Assembly (NCBI RefSeq): GCF_028858725.1
Contig: NC_084762.1
Location: 32,393,298-32,457,297, forward strand
DNA: 64,000 nt
From: Colius striatus
Taxonomy: Eukaryota > Chordata > Aves > Coliiformes > Coliidae
Direction of reading: 5' to 3'
How positions within the stretch are numbered: position 1 is the stretch's first letter; each line of letters opens with the position of its first letter. The notes under the pieces were generated by a model. It had not been told where the DNA came from. It was given only the letters and a program-made list of their open reading frames with translations, and made no database searches. Below, one piece after another: positions 23,301-34,968 of this stretch. The position numbers and the translations under genes are program-made.

Positions 23301-26300
23301 CTGCTAATGGTTTTTAGACCATCCAGAGAGAAGAATACCTAAAAGAAGTTATTTTAGAGAACCTGGAAAATAATCCAGCCCAAGAAAATAAAAAAGCCCC
23401 AGTGAAGACTCCCTGGCAACTAAGTGGAAAACAGCTAGATTGCACAGAGGCAGAGCTCAGAGTCCTGCAGCACAGCACCTGCAACCACACAGATTTAGTG
23501 CCTTGCAGGATGCTTGCAGAACAGATTTTGACAATTTTTCATTACTTTTGTTGCCATAGCTTGGCCTTCTCTCCAAAATTCATGTCCTGTTCATAATGAT
23601 AAATAGTGTTAGTAATCTACAGAAATGACAGACAGTAGGAGTAGTGACTCTCTGGGATGCCAAATGGGCATCTCTTCGAGCCTCTAGGAGAGAAAAAAAA
23701 ACCAAACCAAAACCAAATAATGCTTTTTGCCAAGGAATACAGTATTAGCAGTTCCTGAAAGTGGAAGCAAGGCAATTTGCCCAACAACCTCTGAGACTTC
23801 TGAAGCATTAAAAAGACATCAGCCTTACGAAGGCATCAATAACACTTATGAATCTCCTTGAAAAGAACATCTCTCAGGAATTTTTTGTTTTTCCCTGTTT
23901 TCCTTGTGCCAGATTCATAACTGGAGTCCTTGAGTCCCCACCTCACATTAAGACTGGGCCTCAAGTATCTCCCTTCAGCTGCAGGTATCCTGCCAGAGAG
24001 ACCTATCTATGATTATCAGCCACCTCAAGCACAATAGTTGTCCTGGCCATGCTGTGAACAGACTGGTCTTTACAGGGTAGAGACAGGATTTCCTTTAAAC
24101 TTCTATATCTCTGTTTTTTTCACTCACACTGTCAGTCTTTAAATGTGTTAATAATGAATATATTTTTTTAAATGCTTCTGGGCATCCTCCTTAGTGATTA
24201 TATTTCTTAATTTTTTTTGCATCTTGCTAATTATGAAATTTAATCTAGAGTATAAGTGTAGACATTTCACACCTACACCATCCTGAGAAGGGATACGCTA
24301 ATGCCTTTGATTCATGCTGCAATAATGATTTAGCCCACATGGACTGTAGATTTATGTAGGTTTGTAAAGATAAAAATATCAACATTACAAATGATTCTAA
24401 ATTAAGTAACACCTTGACAAACAAAAATAATTTAGGTCACCTAACTCCACTGACAAAATCAAGGTGATCACTTTATGGGAAATATACTCAATAACCTATT
24501 TAATTTTCAGACAGTATTCAGATAGCTCCTTGGAATGGATGTGAAATTCAGACCATTTTATCAATTATCATTTTAAAAAACAGTAGTTTTAAATCCATTT
24601 TCCCCTTAAGGTCTCCCAGATCAGGTGAGAGAAAAGTTAGAAAAGGAGAAGTGAAAAGAACTTCTCTTTCTTTCTCTCTTTTTTACACATCCAAATCAAT
24701 GGATAGTGGTTGTGCTTAAATAGAAACATTCCAATACTGTTCATGAGCTAAATTTCCTGCTCACAAGCATCCCACATATGATTTTTCAAGGGGAAAAAAC
24801 AAGTTTATAAGTTATGATGAATTTTTCTCTGAGCCTTATCTAGTCATCTCTCGCAAATTTCCTTGCTGCTCACTGGCAGAACATCATATCAGGTGAAACA
24901 TCGCTATAGTTCCCTTACACACTCTCTAACAGTGTGACAGGAAAAAGGTCTAGGTCCAGAGAAGTTGGTCAAAAATTTGGGGGAAAAGATCTGGCTTTAT
25001 GAAACGGTCTTCAGGTTTACGCTTGCCATCAAACATGGGAAGAAGGAATCCAGAAGATAACCCAGGGAGATTCCCTTTCGTTTTCTTTTATGACTTTACG
25101 TGTAACCAAATTTAGACGGATTATTGTCAGCTCTCCAACAGACCATCCCAGATTTCCCATTTTAGAGGTGACCTGCTTTGTGAACTCTAAAGCCAGAGAA
25201 GCCAGCCACAGCTTTATAATGTTTATTTAAATTGGATAAGTATGTGAGAAAAAATGAATCATGTTGTCATAGCCAGAAAACAAGTGCAAATCCCTTCTTT
25301 TAACAGAAGAAATAGATTTGCTATGCTGGAATGTTGCCACCCCGAAGTGGGAGCAGTAGCTGCTGTGCTTATACAGTACAACTGCAGAGTCAGTGTGATG
25401 TCCCTGAGTGGGCTACAGGATTTCTTTCTGCCAGACATATTGTGTGTGATAAAAAATGAAGAAGTTAATTTTAGAGGCTTAGATTTTTACAAAACCTGTT
25501 TGGTGTGAAATTCTAGGGGGACAGTATTTGCAAACGGTGTTAGAAGTAGGCAGAAATTATTATTATCACCTTTGCATCTTTGTCATGAGAAGAACTTATC
25601 TTTCTTACTTCATTAAATACGTAGGAAAAAAAAAAAGTAAAAAGCTTTAGAAGGTGTTACCAGCATCTTTTACAAAGTGGCTTTAACCACAATAGCATCT
25701 GAATTTTTATGACTGGCTGCTTTGACCTCTGTAGTCAACACAGAAATAGTCAAGGGAAAAGAATATCTTACTCTCCCGGGTCTGCCTGTATTGGAAATTT
25801 AAATTATTATTCTTCCTAGAGCACAAAGCAAATTTACCTTCTCTTTAACATCAAAAAAAAAAAAAAGAAGAAAAGATGCACCTGAATTTGGAGCAAGACT
25901 GAAAAATATTGTTATGCCAATGGTCATAGCAAGAAGCATAGATTCTTTTCCTTGGTAGTAATCCTATGAATAAAAGATTAGACTGATATGCCTGTATTAT
26001 ATCTATATTTTTTAAAGGTTATGGGTCTTAACATTCAGGAGTCAAACTTGCCATTCTTACTTACCGATTCTCATGTCTAATTATAACGGTGTGACATTCA
26101 ATTGCAAATCCTTGGAGGAATACAGCCTCCCAAATACAAAATATGTATGTCCTGAAGCGATTTTTCATGCATAAGAACAGATGCAACAGTCCAGAATCAC
26201 AGGACCAATTTTCTAGCAGTTTTACTTATATAGATCCCAAACTGCAAGCAGAGCTGTTCCCACAGTTAGTCTTGTGAACATCAGTCCTCAGGAGGCCTCC

Positions 26301-26827
26301 TGGCTTTCAGTGGGGTCTCCCTGCTGAGGAGCCATCAGCAAAGGCACTCTGATGGAAGATGAGGCTCCCCAGCATCTAATAAGGTATGAACTCTAGATGA
26401 AGCTTTCCTGAAGCTGAGGCATTGAAAGAGCATCTGACAGACTGTTTGATGGCAATCAGGAAAGGGTGTCTTGGGCGAAGCACTGCGGGCACGTCTTTAT
26501 CAACAAGTGCAGATTGTCAGGACCAGGTCTGTAGAGAGAAACAGGGACATTGTAGTCTCTGCTATCTACATTTCAGGGATTTTCGAGCATCCCTTGCCTA
26601 GTCTCATGGACTACAGGCCCATATGTGACTGAAGCACATTAAAGAAAATCCTGGAGAGTATCTCCCAGTTTCTTCTGGTTTCATCTGAAAGGAATCACTT
26701 CCATACACACTAAGACCACCCCATGACAGGAAGCTATGCAGACCAAGATAGGGCAAATGTGAAATTTGCTTATAATTTAGTACTTCAAAAAATTACTAGA
26801 GTACTACTCATACAAATGTATATAATC
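14331..26827. other. 12.5 kb gene-poor AT-rich intergenic DNA
   Basis: I see no coding exon, RNA gene or identifiable retroelement. Minor items are a 23-bp tandem duplication at 16438-16483, T-rich tracts (15866, 17340-17370), an AT-rich block at 16845-16875 and a GGGGGGG run near 21310. The region from 14.5 to 15.1 kb is more GC-rich than its surroundings and could be an unclassified repeat remnant. Confidence 0.6.
16438..16483. repeat. 23-bp tandem duplication
   Basis: Two adjacent units starting CAAAACTAAAAT and continuing TTAGCAG match at 20 of 23 positions. Confidence 0.75.
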
Positions 26828-28120
26828 TCACAGAATCACAGAATGGTAGGGATGGGAAGGGACCTCTAGAGACCATCTAGTCTAGCCCTCTGCTCAAGCA
26901 GGTTCACCTCGATCAGGTCACTCAGGAATGCGTCCAGGTAGGTTTGGAAAACCTCCAGAGGAGGAGATTCTACAAGCTCTCTGGGCAGCCTGTGCCAGTG
27001 TTTCCTCACCCTCAGAGGACATTACACTTTGTCCTGTCACTGGACACTACAGAAAGAAGTGCCAGACCATCCTCTTGACATGCAACTTTTAAATACTTGT
27101 GTTAATGAAATTCCCCTTCAGTCTCCTCTTCTCCAGGCTGAACAACCCCAAGTCCCACAGCCTTTCCTCATAGGAAAGATGTTTCAGTGCCCTCATCATC
27201 TTGGTTGTCCTGCCCTGGACTCTCTCCAGATATTTTCTGTCCCTCTCAAACTAGGAAGTCCAAAACTGGGCATATACTCTAGATGAGACGTCACCAGGGC
27301 AGAGTAGAGGGGGAGGAGAACCTCCTTCAGCTTGCAGGACACATTCTTCTTAATACACCCCAGAATGCCATTGGCCTTCTTGGCCATGAGGACACATTGC
27401 TGGCTCATGGTTAGTTTGCTGTCCACCAGAACTCCCAGGTCTCTCTACAGAGCTGCTCTCCAGCAGGTCAATCCCCAGCCTGGACTGGTGCATGGGGTTA
27501 TTCCTCCCCAGGTGAAAGACTCTGCACTTGTCCTTGTTGAACCTCATGAGGTTTCTCTCTGCCCACCTCTCAAGGTGGTCAAGATCCCGCTGAATGGCAG
27601 CACAGCCTTCTGGGGAATCAGCCAGTCCTCCCAGTTTGGTGTCATCAGCCAACTTGCTGAGGGTACACTCTGTCCCCTCATCCAGGTCATTGATGAAGAT
27701 GTTGAACAAGACTGGTCCCAGAACTGATCCCTGAGGAACTCCACAGGCCACAGGCCTCCAACTTGGATCCGTTGATTCCCACTCTCTGTGCTCTGTCATT
27801 CAGCCAACTCTCGATGCACCTCACTGTCCACTCATCCAAGCCACACTCCCTGAACTTTCCTATGAGAATGTTATGGAAAACAGTGTCAAAAGCCTTGCTG
27901 AAGTCAAGGTAGATGACATTCACTGCCCCTCCCCTCATCTAGCCAGCCAGCTATACTCTCATAGAAGGCTATCAGGTTGGTTACGTAGGACTTCCCCTTG
28001 GTGAATCCATGTTAACTCCCCTTGATAACCATCTTTTCCTTTGTGTGGTTAGAGATGACATTCAGGATGAGCTGCTCCATCATCTTTCCAGGGATGGAGG
28101 TGAGGCTGACTGGCCTACAG
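26828..28120 (-). repeat. CR1 LINE, 3' half (RT domain and tail)
   Basis: This is the minus-strand CR1 3' portion. The tail is at 26828 (reverse complement of CCATTCTGTGATTCTGTGA). Upstream on the minus strand is the reverse-transcriptase region: YLDFSKAFDTV (near 27910-27880), [19 protein letters not shown] (near 27740-27680), then ADDTK in the catalytic box, where the usual FADD reads LADD. Open frames at 27938-27687 and 27799-27350 are offset, so the ORF is frameshifted and inactive. It continues across the inserted element into 29299-30645. Confidence 0.93.
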
Positions 28121-29298
28121 TGGTATTGCCTAAGCCAGGTTTTGGTAGTGTGGGAGTACAAGGGTGGCTTCTTTAAACAAAGATCTGCCAGAAGCTTCCC
28201 CTGTAGCTGATAGGGCTAATGCTAGTCAGTTCTTAGATGGACCCACAGCTGACTAAGGCCTAGCCAATCAGTGATTAAGGTAACACCTCTGTGAGTAACA
28301 TATTTGAGAAGGGGAAGAAGTTGCTGCACAGTTGCTGAATTGCAGCAGCAACAGGGAGAGAGAACGTGAAAACATCTCCATAGACACCAAGGTCAGTGAG
28401 GAAGGAGCGGGAGGAGGTTGCTTAGGCACAGGAAGAAAGATTCCCCTGTGACCTGTGGTGAAGACCATGGTGAAGCAGGTTGTCCTCCTGCAGCCACAGA
28501 GGCCACCGGGGAGCAGAGATCCACTCGCAGCCCGTGGAGGACCCCACACCAGAGCAGGTGGATGCCTGAAGAAAGCTGTAACTCCATGGGAAGCCCACAC
28601 TGGAGCAAGTTCCTGGGAAGACCTGGGAGTCTGTGGGGAGCCTGTAGGAAGAGAAGATCCCATGCCAGAGCAGGTTTGCTGTCAGGACTTGTGATCCTGT
28701 GAGGGACTCAGGCTGGAGCAGTCAGTACCTGAAGGACTGTTCTCCCGGTGGGTGACCCACGTTGGGGCAGGGTGTGAGAACCTGCCCCTGTGGGAAGCCT
28801 CATGCCGGAGCAGTTCATGAGGAACTGTAGCCCATGGGAAGGATCCTTGCTGGAGAAGTTCATGAGGGACTGTCTCCCGTGAGAGGGACCCCACAGTGCA
28901 GCAGTGGGAAGTGTGATGAGGCCTCTCCCTAAGAAGCAACAGCAGCAAAGTCCATCTGTAATGAACTGACCACAACTCCCATTCCCCATCCCCTGTGCTG
29001 CTAGGGGGGAAGGAAGGAGAGTCCTGGGAAGAAGGAAGGCTGGGGGGAAGTGTTTTAAGATTCAGTTTTATTTCTCATCTCCCTGTTTTGTTTTGATTGT
29101 TCATTAATAAATGAAACTGTTTCTCCTCAAGCTGAGTCTGTTTTGTCCATGACACTGGTTGCTGAGTGATCTGCCTGTCCTTATCTTGACTCGCAAACCT
29201 CTTATTATATTTCTCTCTGCCCTGTGCAGTTTAGGAGGGGGAATGATAGAACGACCAGGTGGGCACCTGGCACTCAGCCAGAGCTAAAACCACCTCAC
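28121..29298 (-). repeat. Interspersed 1.2 kb element, copy B, nested in CR1
   Basis: A reverse-orientation relative of the element at 3244-4385. On the plus strand it starts TGGTATTGCCTAAGCCAGG and ends near GAGCTAAAACCACCTCA. The internal tandem array (about 28480-28910) has the same units built on CCCATGGGA-GA-CCAC-CTGGAGCAG. It interrupts a CR1 and is flanked by 11-bp imperfect direct repeats of CR1 sequence (28110-28120 and 29299-29309), so it is younger than that CR1. AATAAA occurs near 29107 on the plus strand. Short open frames on both strands come from the tandem units and are not genes. Confidence 0.82.
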
Positions 29299-30645
29299 TG
29301 TCCTGTAGTTTCCTGGGTCTTCCTTTCTTGCCCTTTTTGAAGACTGGAGGCCTTCCTCCAGTCCTCACCCATGCTCCATGATCGTTCAAAAAAGATGGTG
29401 GCTTAACCATAACATCAGCCAGCTCCATCAGCACTTGTAGGTGCATCACATCAGGACACAGCTTGGGTGTCCAGCTTGCCTAACAGGTCTCTAATGGAGC
29501 CCTCATCCATCAGGTGAAGGTCTTCCATTCTCCAAACTATTTCACTATCCTCCAGAGTCTGGGCTTCCTGAGGGCTGGCTTTGGCAGTGAAGACTGAGGC
29601 AAAGAAAGCAGTTAGTAGTTCCGTCTTCCCTGCATCCTCCATCACCAGGGCACTCTTCTTGCTCATCAGCAGGTTCACATTCTTCCTAATCTTTTTCTAC
29701 AGATATACTTGAAGAAGCCCTTCTTGTTTTCCTTTACTTCCCTTGACAAATTTAGTTCTAAAAGGGCTTTAGCCTTCCTGGTTTCATCCCTAGATGCTCT
29801 AGCAATATTCCTATACTCTTCCCAAGTAACAAGGCCGTTTTTCCACCTTCCATAGACTTCTTTCTTCTCCTTGAGTTGCTCCAGTAGCTCCTTGTTCATT
29901 CATGCAGGCCTCTCATGTCCTTTTCCTGATTTTCTACTTGTGCAGATATACTGATCTGGGGCTTGGAGGAAGTAGTCCTTGAAGATTAACCAGTTTTATT
30001 GGGCACCCTTACCATCCAGAATCCTAGCACATGAGATTCCTCCAAGTAAGTCTTTGAAAAGGCCAAAATTAGCTCTCCTGAAGTCCAAGGTCACAATCCT
30101 GCCTGGTGTCCTGCTTTTTCCATGCAGGACTTTGAACTTCATCATTTCATGGTCATTGCTGCCAAGGCTGCCTCCAATCTTCACATACCCAACCAGACCT
30201 TTTCTATTTGTCAGCATGAAGTCTATCAGCACACCTCTTCTTTCTGGTTTCTTAACCATCTGTGACAGGAAATGTCATCAACACACTGCAGGAACCTCCT
30301 AGACTGCATGTGCTTGGCTATGTGGCTTTACCAGCAAATATCAGGATGATCTGATTGTAAGGCAGCTCTAAGCTGTTTGTAGAAGGCCTCATCCACTTCC
30401 TCTTCCTGATCAGGTGGCCTGTAGTAAACTCCCACAATAGTATCATCCACATTACCCTGTCCTTTGATTCTCATCCATAAACATTCCACCCACCCTTCAT
30501 CGCTGCCTGGGCAGAGCTCAATACACTCCAATTGCTCTCTCATACAGAGAGCAACTATACCTCCTCGCTTTCCTTTCTCTCCTTTCTCACCTGCTTTCTT
30601 CAAACATACAGGAAAGTCACATCTTTGAAACATCTGTCTCTTGGA
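29299..30645 (-). repeat. CR1 LINE, 5' half (endonuclease and linker)
   Basis: This is the 5' continuation of the CR1 on the minus strand. An apurinic-endonuclease segment is readable at 30633-30328 (contains VDDTIVGVYYRPPDQ) and 30259-29996 (IDFMLTNRKGLVGYVKIGG and NDHEM, where the catalytic SDH motif reads NDH). A linker follows at 29899-29675 ([11 protein letters not shown]) and the start of the RT region at 29678-29231. The frames shift at least four times and stops are present. Homology fades at about 30645, so the copy is 5'-truncated within or near the endonuclease. Confidence 0.9.
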
Positions 30646-32462
30646 TTTTTTTCAAATTTTGTTGAAATATACTGACGGATACAGAGGCCTTGACTGTGAC
30701 TTGTGTTCAAAGGTTATCAGAGGGAAAATGAAATACATACACAGAAAGCATTATCTCATATTCCACGTACCTTAACTGAGGGCAGTATAGAATTATATGG
30801 GCTTTTCTGACACATATCAGAGCATAAAAGTTACCTCTGAGGGCCAGGATGTCAGTGCATTTAAGTGTTCACTGACTGCAGTGTTTTACACAAGTCAGAA
30901 TCTTGGATCCTTGCGCTTACAAAGGGCAAACTCATTTGATTCAACTGATCTGAGAAAGACTCGAGATTAAAAAGACTTTATTAGAGATAGCTGTACATTA
31001 TGCATACCCACAGCTTCCCAGAGAAACTCACTCTCAGCATCCTGCTGTGACAGAGATTAGTCATTATGCAGTAAAGCTGCACTGCTGGGACCACATTTGC
31101 ATTATTAAATGAATTAGAGAATTGCTTAAGAAAAAGCAGTCCCATAGCTTTAATCATCACCTCGAAACCTTGGCAAATGTGGCAGACAAATGCCACAGGA
31201 CACCTCTCAGCATTTGGAAAGTGGACCACGTCCTCAGTCATCTGTCACAGCTAATCAGACTCGCACTTGCCTCTATAAAATACAATATAAGGGAGGCCTC
31301 ATAGAAGTTTTGCATTAATAGCCAAGTACCTGTCATGAAAAGGAAAGCACAGTAGACACTGCTTACAAACCACTACATTAGTGAGCTTTTAATTTTTTTC
31401 ACCAGTGAACAAAAGCTGCAGCACCACTAAAACACAGCTCCATCTGAGCTTTAGTACAGACCTTTCTCCCAGTGCACTGCTGCCCTGACCAGCGTACAGC
31501 CAGGTACAACTCAGGCAGCCAGGAGCAAGTAGCATTTGAGGTGCAGTCAGGAAACTCTTTTAAGTGATCTTTACAGAGCTGTCTCCTCTCTGGGAAGTTC
31601 CTCCTTCCTCTTAGCACAAGTTTAAATTTTACAGTTTGTGGAAAGCTTCTTTGTTTTTGGTTTTTTTTTTTTAGTATGAACTGAAGGAAACTAGAAGGAC
31701 TCACAATCAACACGTGTTTTGGGAGATCACAGAAAAGATCTGAGGCATTTCACCTTCTTAAATGGCCTCTTGGCCATCCTTGGACACTTAAGCTTTTTCA
31801 GTCCTTTTCAAGGCGATTTTAAACTTAAGTGTAATAAGGTAATGTGTTTGACTTTGGACCTTTGTGAGCCTTCATGTGTTCAGTGCAGTTAAATATCTTT
31901 GTTTCTATGCATTTACAGACCAACACCTTTTAGCCTCTGTTTCTGCCTGACTTATTCATTCAAGCCACCCAGCATGCAGAACATGGGTTGTGGCGACCTT
32001 TAAAAATGCTGGATGCCTCTGCTCTGAACCACATTCCCAAGGAGATTTCAAGAGCTAAGCCAGAGCACACTGTAGTCCAGGGCCAGTAATATGGCTGGAT
32101 AGTAAGTGAGGGCACGTGCTTTTACTCAGCTAAAGGTTCAGCAGTTTCAGGCATTATGTGTTGTAATTCAGGCAGCCTAGCAAACCATGTGAGGAAAACC
32201 AAGAAGCAAAACTGAGCTGCAAGCACGTCCTGGCCATACAAAAGGATGCAAAATGGGTAGTGGCCAAAAGCAATGAGCTGGTGCATTTTAATGTACAAAT
32301 ACCAAATTCAGTAACATTTTAGAAAAAAATGCCCAAATTACCTACTGTGATTTTGCACACAGTCCCTGCCTGAAATGAAGAAGGTTTTTTTAACTCCTAC
32401 AGTAACTATTACTGCAAGCTGTGAGCAAAGGGGTGACTTGAATTCGGTTTGTATTTTGAAAG

Positions 32463-32480
32463 TTATGATCATGATCATAA
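32463..32480. repeat. 18-bp perfect palindrome
   Basis: TTATGATCATGATCATAA reads identically on both strands. No function is apparent. Confidence 0.8.
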
Positions 32481-34945
32481 TTCCATAGATAATAAGGTAT
32501 AGATCCTAGCTGTTACCAAACTCTTTGAAAGGCAAATAAAAAGGAAGCAAAAGTCTAGCAAAAAAAAAAAAAAACCACCAAAAACAAAAATAAAGGAAGC
32601 TAAATATTTTATTACTGTGGATTCTAAATGCTTGGTATGGGTCCAGTCACACCAATTAGGCTGAACTGCCCAAGCAGCTCAGAGCTGCTGAAAAGAACAT
32701 TCTTTCTTTCTCTCTTCTTCTTCCTCCTTTTTTGTCACTAGTGTCTTCCTTCTCCCTTACCTCAGTGGTTCCCTGCTCTTCCCTGGGCTAACTTGGTGCT
32801 ATCTGACCTTTCAAGGAGGCAGCTAAGCTCATGAAAGTGGTAGAAGTTAATATAGAATCAAAATCCCAAACCAAACCAAGCCAAACCAAACCACAACCTA
32901 TTTTTTAGCAACAGGAAGCTGTGAAGTCGGCTCAGCCGTCTCACCTGATTGCACCTTCAGTCCTGCTGAATATAACACAAACACCAGTTGTTCTTGAAAA
33001 AACTAGGCTGTTTCAAAGACCAGGATGTGGTCTTTGTTACTTTTACAAAGTTGCATAAAGATACAAGACAGTAGGATCTGGCTCCAAATTTGTAGAGTTG
33101 CCTTGTGCTATTTAAAAGTGGTGTTTCCTTGTACCAGTTCCGAGATGCTGCCTGAACTTTCAAGTAGTTTTGAAGACAAATGCAATTTCTTACTTGAATG
33201 AAGGACTAATGGTTTAATATTTAACCTGTAGCTATTGTCAGCTATTTAACCTTGTCCAGAAGTGAATGGGTAATTCCCCTTTGCTAACAAAAGAATAAAA
33301 ATATCTTAAAGTGACCTTGTGCCAATTTTATGGTGAAAGTCACACTTCAGTAAACCTACACAGCTAATAACAAGCGTTGACCTTTTGTTCTTAGCCATCT
33401 AAAGACGTTAAAATCTGACTGAAACACTATTATGCAATCTTAGACTCAAAGTGTGGTTAAATGAACATGTATGCTTAAATAAAACAAAGGGCAGTGGTAG
33501 CGAGGACCATCGAGGCAGAGGCAGAGGGAACTGAGCCCTGCTCCTGGCAGCCCTGAGGAAGAAACTGTTCTAATTTTATCTCACTCATTCTTGGCTGGTT
33601 GTAACATTTTTGTTATCAGACTAGACTTCTTTATTTGGACAAAGAGTGACTAAGAAGGGGTGATTTATTCACATTAACAGACAGTCAGTACTAATGACTC
33701 ATTAGCATATGATCAGAGAGGGATGGCAGCCCTGCAGGCCTGTGAACAGAGCTGAGGAAATCAATAGAAGAATGGAAAAACAATTATGAGTGTGCTTTTA
33801 AAAATTTGTATTAGGAAAGTAATCCAGATAAGAAGGTCACGAGTTACTAGGAAACTAGACTGGCTAGTAGATATTGCTATTCAAGGAATAAGCATATTAA
33901 GATTTCTCAAACTGCCACATCTTCGCAGTCATATGAAACCTGAGACTAAGCTGCAAATGAAGGGGCCAGGGACCTTACCCATGGCCCATGGAGCAGTCTC
34001 GGGCTCTTAACAGCTTGGAGCTGCCAGTGTAGTTATTGTAACATGCTGTTCACTGAGCTCTGTTCAGGGCCCTGAAGGATGAAACATGCCCTTTAATTTC
34101 ACTCTACCAGGGTGCTAGCCACCAGTGGTAGCCCTGTGAAAGCTCTAAGGGATATTTTGCCCACTACTTTGCTACAGCTCTTTGGTAGTTTTTAACACAA
34201 TCAGGCTCATCTGGATGAGAAATACCACTTCTTACGACTCTTGATCCAGCAGCTCTCTAGGTTTTCACTTGATGTCAACCATGTAAGATCTTGTTTCTCT
34301 AAAGAGAAAGTTGTGCAGCTCTCTGCAGAGAAAATCCCACTGCCTTCTGACTCAGCCATCATAAAAGAAAAAAAATGGCTTTGATGTTAAATTGTTCCTG
34401 AGTGCTCATAAGCAGGCAGGGTTTGAAATTTTGGTGCAGAATTTGTCCTTTGGGCACAGTTTACTGTGTGTGGCATAATTATTTTTTGAAATGCTTGATT
34501 TTGTCATATTTTTCTCTCTCGACTGGATTAAGTTCAAGTGAGTTCTTATCCTCTTCTCCAATAACCAAGTGGGTCTCACATGCACTGTAATCAGAGTGGT
34601 GGCTCTGCATTTTAAAAGAAGAGAAGCTACTTCTAATATCCTAGCTCATAAGTGATCACCACCACAGTCTCTTAAAAGCCTCCAACAGCCAGAAGCACGA
34701 TCACACTGCAAGACTAATCTCTTCCTTATCACTCATCCTGGAGGAGGATTGTTATGGGAGATCTGCTCAGGACCACAGGCTGGAGATCATGGCTCTCATC
34801 ACAGGCAGCACAAGCTCTCAGGAGCAATAGATGCAGCACTGAATTCAGCATTGCCCTTGCAAGCAGCCTGCATCCCACCCCAGCCAGAGAGCCTTGATGC
34901 ATCTGCCCACACAGGCAAAGCAGGATGAACTGGAAATCACCGAGT

Positions 34946-34968
34946 GGGGGGGGGGGGGGGGGGGGGGG
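34946..34968. repeat. G23 homopolymer
   Basis: A run of 23 consecutive Gs lies in otherwise AT-rich DNA. It is a strong quadruplex candidate and a likely site of sequencing or assembly length error. Confidence 0.9.
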
